Source: an uncultured Lachnospiraceae bacterium | GTDB lineage: Bacteria; Bacillota; Clostridia; Lachnospirales; Lachnospiraceae | Reading direction: 5' to 3' | DNA: 11,122 nt | Assembly: GCA_910586645.1 (NCBI GenBank) | Contig: CAJUIS010000017.1 | Location: 1-11,122, forward strand | In this document: one piece after another, positions 1 through 6,834 of the stretch | Layout of the letters: every line of letters starts with the position of its first letter | Numbering within the stretch: the first letter of the stretch is position 1 | Made by a program: the position numbers and the translations under genes | Notes under the pieces: model-generated | What the model saw: only the letters and a program-made list of their open reading frames with translations | What the model was told of the DNA's origin: nothing | Databases searched by the model: none

Positions 1-949
1 GCAGCCATGTTCCGTTCGGGCAGAAGATTGCTTTGTTGTCAAGGATTAACTGCTGATTCTTTGTAAAGTTGTCATCGTTTGCATTTGCAACGGTGGTTCC
101 TTCTGTATACTCAGCTAATTTTCCAATCAGCTCGAATACTTTTGTTGCATTTTCGCTTTCCCAGATACCATCTTCATAGGTCATGCAGCTATTATAGAAA
201 TCTGTGCCGCCTGCGGAAGCTAACAGAGCATATGTGAATGCATCAAAATATCCGGTTGTCGGATATGTAAACAATGCAATGCCTTCTGCTTTTGCCTTGT
301 CGCCTAACTCCCACATTTCATCCCATGTCTTCGGAACTTCCCACTCTTTTTCTTTCAAGAGGCCTGCATTATAGAACAGACCGCATGGGCCATAGAACAT
401 AGGAGCATAATATGTTACGCCGTCTCCATAAGGATTCGTTCCCAGTGTATCAAGGAATCCAGGAATTATTTTATCTTTTACTGTTACTGATTCGCCTGGT
501 ACTGTCATATCAAATACGTCTGTTAAAGGAAGAAGAGCCTTTTCCTTTGTCAATGTCTCTGTCATTGCAGCTTCACGTCCTGTCGCACAATGAATAACGT
601 CCGGATAATCGCCAGCTTTCATACTTGGGCTGATAACATCCTCAATTTTCTTGTCAACAGTAAGCTCTACGGTAACGCCTTCGTGAGAAGCTTCAAACGC
701 TTCCGCTACCTTTGTCCACATATCAGCGCCGTAGCCGCCTTCAAAAGCTGCGACTTTCAATGTCTGAGCTTCCGGAGCGTCAGCCGGTTCATCTTCCGGT
801 TCGTCAGCCGGAGCAGCCGGTTCTGTTGATTCGTTATTTGCCGAATTGTTTTCTTCATTTGTTGGAGCCGAATCATCATTGCCGCAGCCTGCAAATAAAG
901 TTGCAGTCATGGCGCCGGCTAATAAAAGTGACATTAATCTTCTTTTCAT
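1..949 (-). CDS. Sugar ABC transporter substrate-binding lipoprotein (partial, C-terminus beyond left edge)
   Basis: Extracellular solute-binding protein (family 1 type), the ligand-capturing lipoprotein of a carbohydrate ABC importer. I read 316 codons from ATG at 949; the frame is open to the left edge, so the C-terminal part is missing (family members usually have 400-450 residues). GGGAGG at 957-962 lies 7 nt before the ATG. Residues 1-22 form a lipoprotein signal ending in the lipobox LFAGC, with Cys22 the predicted lipidated residue; residues 23-60 are a low-complexity acidic, Pro-rich tether (EPADEPEDEPADAPE). The mature domain opens with LKVAAFEGGYGADMW and later shows YYAPMFYGPCGLFYN, TTGYFDAFTYALLASAGG and FCPNGTWL, typical of sugar-binding proteins. 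The AFEGGYG start recalls the N-acetylglucosamine/diacetylchitobiose (NgcE-like) group, but that substrate is inferred from memory of the family. Permease genes would be expected further left. An AraC regulator lies just upstream on the same strand. Confident on class, unsure of substrate. Confidence 0.93.
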   Translation of the reverse strand, partial: MKRRLMSLLLAGAMTATLFAGCGNDDSAPTNEENNSANNESTEPAAPADEPEDEPADAPEAQTLKVAAFEGGYGADMWTKVAEAFEASHEGVTVELTVDKKIEDVISPSMKAGDYPDVIHCATGREAAMTETLTKEKALLPLTDVFDMTVPGESVTVKDKIIPGFLDTLGTNPYGDGVTYYAPMFYGPCGLFYNAGLLKEKEWEVPKTWDEMWELGDKAKAEGIALFTYPTTGYFDAFTYALLASAGGTDFYNSCMTYEDGIWESENATKVFELIGKLAEYTEGTTVANANDDNFTKNQQLILDNKAIFCPNGTWL

Positions 950-956
950 TTTGTTT

Positions 957-962
957 CCTCCC
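957..962 (-). promoter_or_regulatory. Ribosome-binding site of the solute-binding protein gene
   Basis: GGGAGG on the minus strand, 7 nt before the ATG at 949. It fixes the start codon at the beginning of the lipoprotein signal peptide and is a near-ideal Shine-Dalgarno sequence, fitting a strongly translated binding protein. Confidence 0.85.
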
Positions 963-1019
963 AAAAACTTTGTTGAGTAATAAACTGGAAATTTAACGTT
1001 CACCTGGCCAGATGACATT

Positions 1020-1034
1020 GTGTGAATTGCACAC
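1020..1034. repeat. Inverted repeat GTGTG-N5-CACAC in the 5' leader of the solute-binding protein gene
   Basis: Arms GTGTG (1020-1024) and CACAC (1030-1034) flank a 5-bp AATTG centre. It lies about 35-50 bp downstream of the predicted -10 box, inside the transcribed leader. It could be an operator for a repressor acting as a roadblock, or a small hairpin. It does not match the CcpA (cre) consensus. Short palindromes arise by chance, so confidence is low. Confidence 0.35.
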
Positions 1035-1066
1035 CATAATTCTCTTTCACTTCCGTTTATATGTGC

Positions 1067-1075
1067 ATTATACCA
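1067..1075 (-). promoter_or_regulatory. Extended -10 promoter of the solute-binding protein gene
   Basis: On the minus strand the sequence reads TGGTATAAT: a perfect TATAAT (1067-1072) preceded by the extended -10 TG (1074-1075). Transcription would begin near 1060, giving a leader of about 110 nt before the ATG at 949. The hexamer 17 bp upstream (CGCATA) is a poor -35 box, which fits either an extended -10 promoter or one needing an activator. It lies just downstream of the araC terminator, so the binding-protein gene probably starts its own transcript. Confidence 0.65.
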
Positions 1076-1088
1076 ATTTTTCATCTCA

Positions 1089-1102
1089 ATATGCGCTCAT
1101 AT
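1089..1102. repeat. Palindrome ATATG-N4-CATAT over the -35 region; candidate regulator site
   Basis: ATATG (1089-1093) and CATAT (1098-1102) are perfect inverted arms around a 4-bp CGCT centre. The site covers the place of the missing -35 hexamer of the promoter at 1067-1075. That position is typical for activators that contact RNA polymerase. Whether the neighbouring AraC protein binds here is inference; AraC-family sites are more often direct repeats. Confidence 0.35.
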
Positions 1103-1108
1103 CCAGCC

Positions 1109-1163
1109 AAAAAAAGAGCAGAGACAACCACAGTATTTATTCCTGCGCTCACCCGCTCTTTTT
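1109..1163 (-). terminator. Rho-independent terminator overlapping the araC stop codon
   Basis: In minus-strand RNA the 3' end of the araC gene (AAAAAGAGC, 1163-1155) pairs perfectly with GCTCTTTTT (1119-1111), followed by further T residues (T7 at 1115-1109). The roughly 35-nt interior can form a small second stem (CGCAG 1147-1143 with CTGTG 1133-1129, one G-U pair). The outer stem begins within the last codons (Lys-Lys-Ser), so the terminator overlaps the coding sequence. The long interior makes it less certain than a compact hairpin. Confidence 0.6.
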
Positions 1164-2039
1164 ATATTGATATGGCGACGTGCCTATGATTTTACGGAAA
1201 TTACGGTTAAACGTAGAAATAGCGGGATAACCCACCCTTGCCGCGACTTCTTCCATCGAATATCTGGTTTTTTTCATTAAATCGCACGCCTTCTGTATTC
1301 TTACCAGATTGATATATTCCAGAGGCGTCATCTTCATATATTCCGCAAAAAGCCGCCGAAAATGCGTCTCGCTTAAATTGCAGGCTGCAGCCAGCGTCTT
1401 TGTTTTTATATGTTCCATATAACGTTCGCCGATATATTCCAGCGCTGCAGATATCTGGCTGACATCGCTGCAGAACCTGTCCTCTTTCTGCATTTCATCC
1501 GCCTTTGTCCCGCTCCTTGCGACCGCAATCAGCACAGAAAGCAAAAGTCCCCGAACATATTCTCCGGAATATCCCCCTTTATTTTTACATTCTTCGATAA
1601 TCATGCGGACAAGCAGCGTCAGATGGCGTTTTTCTCCCGCCGCATAGCAGCGTTCTCTTTGATTTACAGATTCCAGTATTTTTTTTACAAACAGAGGGTT
1701 TTCCGGATAAAACTCCTTCAGCAGATCCTCCGGATTAAAAAAAAGGTACTCCCACTGGCTCATACTGTGCATCCCGCTGCTGATCAGATGCGGCAGGTTC
1801 TGGGGGATGATTGTAATCATCCCCTGGCTGTAATCCGCTTTTTTATCTCCGAAACAAATTTTCCCGCTCCCGGCCACGCAGTACCCCACTTCCAAAAGAT
1901 TGTGAAAATGCTGCTTTCTGTTTTTCGCATTCTCTCCATATCCCCATGAAGAAGGCTTGCCTGACACTGCCAGCAATTGTTCCCCGTGAGGTATTTCGTA
2001 ATATTGAAATTCTATCTCCAGCTTCTTTTTACCGGGCAT
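1149..2039 (-). CDS. AraC-family transcriptional regulator
   Basis: A 296-residue cytoplasmic DNA-binding regulator of normal AraC-family length. Residues about 44-86 form a cupin-like sensor (HFHNLLEVGYCVAGSGKI, then a hydrophobic strand and IPQNLPHLI), the usual sugar or small-ligand sensing fold. Residues about 195-293 carry the double helix-turn-helix: first HTH near 213-232 (LAAACNLSETHFRRLFAEYM), second near 261-282 (MEEVAARVGYPAISTFNRNF), then the family signature RKIIGTSPYQYK. The start is fixed by GGGAGG at 2046-2051, 6 nt before the ATG. The gene begins 25 bp after the glucosaminidase stop, so it is probably co-transcribed with the wall hydrolases, and it ends in a terminator just before the sugar-binding protein gene. 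Likely target: the promoter at 1067-1075, possibly also its own operon; the inducer is unknown. Confidence 0.93.
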   Translation of the reverse strand: MPGKKKLEIEFQYYEIPHGEQLLAVSGKPSSWGYGENAKNRKQHFHNLLEVGYCVAGSGKICFGDKKADYSQGMITIIPQNLPHLISSGMHSMSQWEYLFFNPEDLLKEFYPENPLFVKKILESVNQRERCYAAGEKRHLTLLVRMIIEECKNKGGYSGEYVRGLLLSVLIAVARSGTKADEMQKEDRFCSDVSQISAALEYIGERYMEHIKTKTLAAACNLSETHFRRLFAEYMKMTPLEYINLVRIQKACDLMKKTRYSMEEVAARVGYPAISTFNRNFRKIIGTSPYQYKKSG

Positions 2040-2064
2040 AACGCACCTCCCGCACCAATGCCTG

Positions 2065-3789
2065 TCAATAACTTTTCATCGCCTTGATCAGTCCCATCAG
2101 CTTAACTGAATAAATCGGATCTGTCGCCCAGTTCCCCCCGCCAAGGCTCTGTACGTATTTTGCCGTTCCGCGTCTTCCCGCAAGATACATAAATCTTGGA
2201 TCGACGCATTTCTGGTTCAAATCATCTTTAGAAGCATATCCTTTCAAATGCTGCACCTGCGCCCGTATTCCTGTCTTTACATTCGGAAACGTCGCTCCCG
2301 CCGCGCCGTCGTCTGTTGCTCCAAGCCCCGCAAAGTTGCACTGTGCGGCGCTTACCTGGCCGCCAAACTGCAGATATCCGGTTTCCAGGCAGACCTGTGC
2401 AAAAATAACTTCTGCTTTTACGCCTTCCTTTTCACTTTCATCCATTACGATTTCACAAAATTCCCTGATATTCTTTGCGCCCTTGCTTTTATAGACGCCG
2501 GAAGGATATTTTTTTCCGGAAGATTGGTAAAGCGCCGCCATCTGATCCGCCGTTACACTCGTCTTTCCCATAATTGCATAGGAAGTGGAAGATCCCCTGG
2601 CTTCCGAACGCGTTCCGCTTCCCGCGGTAATCACGCCTTTTCCGTCGGAGTACGCCTGCACTTTATAATAATAAGTTTTGCCGGAAGATACGCTCCTGTC
2701 CGTATAATTCAAAGACGACGCGCCGTTTACAGTCGCTATCTGCTTGTAAGAGCCAAGTTTTGAAGTCGCACGGTAAATCTTGTATTTTGTCGCGCCCGTC
2801 ACCTTGCTCCATCGTATTTTCAGCCCGTCGTCCGAAGTTGCTTTTACGGAAGAAATCCTGACCTGTTTTAACGCCCGAAAAGCTTCTTCCTCAGAATATC
2901 CGCTGCTGATGCGCTCCCCGTTAAAGCTTCCCGTCACGACGACTTTATAGTAATATTTCTTACCGCTTTTTACGGTTTTATCCGTAAATTTCTGCGTACC
3001 GCTTTTGGCCGTATAAACTTTCTGGTAACCGCCCTTTGCCTTTGTGCTCCGGTAAACTTCATACGTTCTTGCATTTTTTACTTTTTTCCATGTAACCCGC
3101 ATCTGACTGGAAGACAGGGACGTAATTGAAGTGATCGACGTCTTTGCTATTGTCCGTCCCTTTGCAGCCGCCGAATAGGAACCAAAGCCCGTTTTTCTCT
3201 GATCCATCGGGCGAACTTTATAATAATACGTCTTTCCCGGCGTCACTTCCCCGTCTATGTACGTACAGACTGTTTTTCCGTTTACTCTGGCAATTTCTTC
3301 GTATCTTCCTCCGTCGCCTTCTGAACGCAGAATCTGATATCCTCCGCTGCCTGCGGACATTGTCCAGTAAATCTGTATCTTTGTCGGGGACTTCACTTTC
3401 ACCTTTTCAACAGACACGGATCCCGGCGCCTTTGCTTTCAATGTCACCAGCGCGGCTTTGATCTCTTTTCCCGTATCACGGCTGATTGGAACAATCTGAT
3501 AATAATAGCTGACCGCCGCACTGATTTTCTTATCTTTATACACAGTGTTTGGCGTCGTTTTGATTTTCTGAAAGGAAGCGTTTCCCGGAGTCCTGCGGTA
3601 AATGGCATATTCTCCCGCCTGGCTGACGGCATTCCATCTCAATTCAATTTCACTGCCGGATACCGGCGTCGCGGACGCCTGCATGGCATACATATCCGCA
3701 TATGCGTTTTCCGGCGCGCAGACCGCAAGAAACAGCAGGCATAACAACAGGCATATCAGCGGGCAGCGCTGATTCCACACTTTTCTCAT
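2065..3789 (-). CDS. Secreted glucosaminidase (GH73-like) with four FnIII domains
   Basis: A 574-residue exported wall hydrolase predicted to cut the glycan strand of peptidoglycan at N-acetylglucosamine. Residues 1-31 are a Sec signal peptide (cleavage likely after AYA, Ala31). Four FnIII repeats follow, roughly 36-120, 122-213, 216-305 and 309-400, most marked by the F/G-strand motif TYYYKV and a following GYSEE/SYSAA turn. Residues about 412-574 are the catalytic domain: ADQMAALYQ, FCEIVMDESEKEGVKAEVIF, then AQVCLETGYLQFGG with Glu469 the expected general acid, NFAGLGATDDG, VKTGIRAQVQHLKGYAS, and a terminal WATDPIY segment. These are hallmarks of the GH73/LytG-like family. AGGAGA near 3801-3806 lies 11 nt before the ATG, a little far. 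The gene starts 42 bp after the amidase stop and probably shares its mRNA. There is no sortase motif or lipobox, so it is probably secreted or held by wall affinity. Confidence 0.92.
   Translation of the reverse strand: MRKVWNQRCPLICLLLCLLFLAVCAPENAYADMYAMQASATPVSGSEIELRWNAVSQAGEYAIYRRTPGNASFQKIKTTPNTVYKDKKISAAVSYYYQIVPISRDTGKEIKAALVTLKAKAPGSVSVEKVKVKSPTKIQIYWTMSAGSGGYQILRSEGDGGRYEEIARVNGKTVCTYIDGEVTPGKTYYYKVRPMDQRKTGFGSYSAAAKGRTIAKTSITSITSLSSSQMRVTWKKVKNARTYEVYRSTKAKGGYQKVYTAKSGTQKFTDKTVKSGKKYYYKVVVTGSFNGERISSGYSEEEAFRALKQVRISSVKATSDDGLKIRWSKVTGATKYKIYRATSKLGSYKQIATVNGASSLNYTDRSVSSGKTYYYKVQAYSDGKGVITAGSGTRSEARGSSTSYAIMGKTSVTADQMAALYQSSGKKYPSGVYKSKGAKNIREFCEIVMDESEKEGVKAEVIFAQVCLETGYLQFGGQVSAAQCNFAGLGATDDGAAGATFPNVKTGIRAQVQHLKGYASKDDLNQKCVDPRFMYLAGRRGTAKYVQSLGGGNWATDPIYSVKLMGLIKAMKSY
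2590..3684 (-). repeat. Four tandem FnIII-encoding repeats in the glucosaminidase gene
   Basis: Degenerate repeats of about 270-290 bp encode FnIII domains. The strand-encoding motif (plus-strand view: actttataataata and variants) recurs near 2661, 2944, 3213 and 3500. The copies are diverged at DNA level, so this is an old domain array and not a recent expansion. It continues the six-copy array in the upstream amidase gene. Confidence 0.8.
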
Positions 3790-3831
3790 CTTTTATTTCG
3801 TCTCCTATCTTTTTCTTAGTAATATGCATTT

Positions 3832-6795
3832 TTATGACGTTTTCGGCTTTATGCCGGAAACCGCTTCTGACTGCGGCCCGTAAACCGTCTGGCCGCCATA
3901 CTGGCCAATCAGAGCAATCTTATAATAATATACCACGCCTTCTTCCGCCGCCGCGTCTATGCAGCCTGACGCCGCAGGATCTGTAATCGTCTGCAGCAAA
4001 GCATATGTTCCGTTTGGATCTGCGCTGCGGTAAATCTGATAGCCAGCAACATCGCTGACTGCATCCCAGGCAATTGCAAGCTGTCCCTGTCCGTTTACTG
4101 CGGCCGAAATAATCCGGGTAACCTGAACCGGAGAGCCTCCCGCCGCCGCGCTTATGCCGCTGCTTATGGATTTTCCTTTATAGCTTTTTATAAAAGCCTC
4201 AATCTTATAAAAATACTGCTTTGTCATATCAAGATTTGTATCGGTGTAACTGACCTGCGTATCCAAAGCCGTAGCAATCTGAGTATAAGCTCCGTCCGCT
4301 GCGTCTGCACGGTAAATACGGTAACTCTCCACTCCGCCTGACGGATTCCAGAAAATCTGTAAGGATTTTCCGGTAACTCCCTGCACAGCCGTAATTTCCG
4401 GCGCCTTTGGCGTCCATACGTTCCGGGCCGCGGAATAAGAGCCGTATCCTATTTTTCCATTTACTTTCTTCCTTGTCCTGACTTTATAATAATATCTGGT
4501 TCCGGGCGTCAGATTATTTATTTTATAGGAAGTTTTCCCTTTTGCAGAAAGTTTTTTAATCTTCTTATACGTTCCGTTTTTGGAAGTTGACTGATAAATA
4601 ACATAACCGTCGATCCCGCTTGCCTTTTTCCAGCTAATTGTCTGGCTTGTGGGTGAATTATTGACAATCTTTGTAATGTCCGTCTTATTAATTGTTTTGC
4701 CATAAGCGGCTTTTCCATATCCGCTTACCCCTTTTGCGCCCTGATTGTAATTAAAGGACTGCACTTTATAATAATACGTCTTTTTTGCCTTGACAGAAGC
4801 ATCGTCATAATATTTTTTTGCGCCGTCTTTTACCGTAGCGATCTTTTTGTATTTTCCTTTTGCTGATTCCGCCCTTTTAATCACATAACCGGATGCGTTC
4901 TTCACCGGCGTCCAGGATACCCGAAGTGTTTTTGTGCCCTCTGACTTTACAAAAACATCTTTTGGAATGGTTGCCGTTCTGGCCGGATAAACTTCACTGT
5001 AGTCGCTGTAAACAGTTGTATTATCCACCATTCCGACAGAACGGATTTTGTAGTAATACAGTTTCCCGGCCTTTACCTTGTCCGTATACGTCACCTGATT
5101 GACTCCGGCAAGCGTCGCGATTTTTTTAAAACTTCCGTTTTTCTTTGCCGCGCGGTAAACTTCATAATTTGCCGCGTTATTTATCGTTGCCCAGCTAATC
5201 ACAAGCGTCTTGCTGTCTTTTGCCTTTATGGAAGAAATCACGGGGGTTGACATCGTCGTCCCGGATGCAACCGCACTGTATTGTCCGTATTTTATATCTC
5301 CGTCCGTTTTTTTGTATGTACGGATTTTATAATAATACGTCGTACCCGGACTAAGTCCCGTATCTTTCCAGGAAGTCGTCGTGGCAGGCGTAACCTTCGC
5401 CACTTCTTTGAACCCGTCTCCGCTTGACGTGCTCCGGGAAATGCTGTATCCGGTTACGCCGACTGCAGCAGTCCAGCTTAAATCCATTGTTGAGCCGCTT
5501 GCAGACTGAATGCTGTTAAATCCAAGCCCTTTTTTCAGCCCATAATATTCCGCAATTGCCGTCGCGTCAGCAACGCCAAGTTTTTTTAACTGTTCGTCTG
5601 AACTTAAAAATTTATTCGCATCGCCCGCATTTGAAATAAAGGCATGTTCTACGATAAGAGCCGGGATCCCGTTCTCTTTGCACCGTTTGATTACGCCATA
5701 GTAATCCGCCAGGCTGCCGTCCGGATATTTCGTACCGTTTTCTGAGTTGCGGATATGAATCCCGCCGCTTGCAAGCCCAAGATCCGTCAGTTTTGACTCT
5801 ATCATCGCTGCAAGCGTTCTGCCTGCAGTCCCGCAGTTTGCATTATAATTGGAATTTGGGTAATAAACATTCGCTCCGCAGGGCGTTGGGCTGGTATTTG
5901 AATTGTTGTGAAGGCTTACAAACAGATCCGCTCTTTTATTAATCGCTACCTGCGCCCGCTGCGCCAGCGTCATTGCCGTATCTTTCGTTCTTGTCATATA
6001 AACTTCAATCCCGGCGTACTGCTCAAGCTCTGCCTTGCAGTACTGGGCTATTTTCAAATTGACGATCTTTTCCACAACTCCGTTCGCCTGCGCGCCCGGA
6101 TCGGATCCTCCATGCCCGGCGTCTAAAACCACCACCATGCTTTTCATTCTCTTTACATTCAATTCATGTTCGCCTGCGGCCCTTCCCGCAAGTTCATAGA
6201 GTTCTTCCGGCTCAGAGCAGCCCGCTTCGTCCAGCGCCTCTTCCATCGTCTCTCCGGAAATGGGCCTGCCCGCTTCGTCCAGCGATACGATGCTCATTTC
6301 CGCCTCTGACGCCAGCGCTTCCACTTCCTCATCCGTCAAAAGCACGTCATCCGGTTCACTCTTTACGGCCTGATTAACGCCAAACGCCGCATCTATGCCC
6401 ATTTCCTCAAAGGAAACCTCATATTCTTTTTCTTCCGCCGTATATGCAATGCGTTCCAACTGGTACGTTCCCGCCTGGCTTTCATCCGGATATTCCATTT
6501 GAAACAGGACAAAATCCCCGGAAATCTCCTCTGCATCTGCTTCATATACCTGATCTGTCTCCCTGTTTCTGTAAAACAGCCTGGCGGAACTTATCTCCTG
6601 CGTCCCGTCCCCAATGCCAAGCATAATCGTCTGCGTTCCGGGAGTCGTCACCATTGGCTCCTGTACAACAAGGTAGCTGACAAGCGTCTCTTTCTGTGCG
6701 TCTGCGGTTTCTTCAGCAGATACGCTGCCATACCCTGTTATAAAAACCAGAAGGCATGCCAGAAAAAGCGCCGTTATACGTTTTATTTTCTTCAT
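3832..6795 (-). CDS. Secreted N-acetylmuramoyl-L-alanine amidase (Amidase_3) with six FnIII domains
   Basis: A 987-residue exported zinc amidase that cleaves the bond between N-acetylmuramic acid and L-Ala of the stem peptide. Residues 1-27 are a signal peptide (cleavage after VSA). Residues 28-145 form a region I cannot assign, possibly a beta-sandwich; 146-215 are an acidic linker. The Amidase_3 domain spans about 220-418: VVVLDAGHGGSDPGA (His228), NGVVEKIVNL (Glu242), ADLFVSLHNN (His296) and PALIVEHAFISN (Glu383), which matches the zinc ligands and catalytic Glu of the CwlC/AmiC family. Six FnIII domains follow, near 421-513, 516-606, 608-699, 702-793, 797-884 and 889-980. GAGGA at 6802-6806 supports the ATG. 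The gene begins 39 bp after the carbamate kinase stop with no terminator between, and precedes the glucosaminidase by 42 bp. No wall-anchor signal is present; the Lys-rich FnIII tail may bind the wall. Confidence 0.95.
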   Translation of the reverse strand: MKKIKRITALFLACLLVFITGYGSVSAEETADAQKETLVSYLVVQEPMVTTPGTQTIMLGIGDGTQEISSARLFYRNRETDQVYEADAEEISGDFVLFQMEYPDESQAGTYQLERIAYTAEEKEYEVSFEEMGIDAAFGVNQAVKSEPDDVLLTDEEVEALASEAEMSIVSLDEAGRPISGETMEEALDEAGCSEPEELYELAGRAAGEHELNVKRMKSMVVVLDAGHGGSDPGAQANGVVEKIVNLKIAQYCKAELEQYAGIEVYMTRTKDTAMTLAQRAQVAINKRADLFVSLHNNSNTSPTPCGANVYYPNSNYNANCGTAGRTLAAMIESKLTDLGLASGGIHIRNSENGTKYPDGSLADYYGVIKRCKENGIPALIVEHAFISNAGDANKFLSSDEQLKKLGVADATAIAEYYGLKKGLGFNSIQSASGSTMDLSWTAAVGVTGYSISRSTSSGDGFKEVAKVTPATTTSWKDTGLSPGTTYYYKIRTYKKTDGDIKYGQYSAVASGTTMSTPVISSIKAKDSKTLVISWATINNAANYEVYRAAKKNGSFKKIATLAGVNQVTYTDKVKAGKLYYYKIRSVGMVDNTTVYSDYSEVYPARTATIPKDVFVKSEGTKTLRVSWTPVKNASGYVIKRAESAKGKYKKIATVKDGAKKYYDDASVKAKKTYYYKVQSFNYNQGAKGVSGYGKAAYGKTINKTDITKIVNNSPTSQTISWKKASGIDGYVIYQSTSKNGTYKKIKKLSAKGKTSYKINNLTPGTRYYYKVRTRKKVNGKIGYGSYSAARNVWTPKAPEITAVQGVTGKSLQIFWNPSGGVESYRIYRADAADGAYTQIATALDTQVSYTDTNLDMTKQYFYKIEAFIKSYKGKSISSGISAAAGGSPVQVTRIISAAVNGQGQLAIAWDAVSDVAGYQIYRSADPNGTYALLQTITDPAASGCIDAAAEEGVVYYYKIALIGQYGGQTVYGPQSEAVSGIKPKTS
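3856..5535 (-). repeat. Six tandem FnIII-encoding repeats in the amidase gene
   Basis: Plus-strand motif copies (ttataataatac-like, encoding YYYK) occur near 3912, 4204, 4483, 4762, 5049 and 5326, spaced 277-292 bp, one per FnIII domain. Each domain also carries a GYxIxRS/YEVYRA-type strand about 40 residues before the YYYK motif. Copies differ at many bases, so the array is old. Confidence 0.8.
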
Positions 6796-6834
6796 CTTAT
6801 ATCCTCATTTCTATATTTTTGCCATATATCCGGA

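Noticed and set aside
1000..1035. Catabolite-response (cre) element before the sugar-binding gene
   Set aside because: Neither the GTGTG-N5-CACAC palindrome nor the nearby TGGCCA matches the cre consensus well enough.
412..2763. Several plus-strand open frames (412-597, 590-829, 712-996, 1410-1949, 2248-2763)
   Set aside because: They lie opposite clearly functional minus-strand genes, lack ribosome-binding sites and encode no recognisable domain; other plus-strand frames in the window are rejected for the same reasons.
3709..3729. Lipobox-like LAVC in the glucosaminidase signal peptide
   Set aside because: Val before Cys does not fit the lipobox, where Gly, Ala or Ser is expected, and a good signal peptidase I site (AYA) follows seven residues later.
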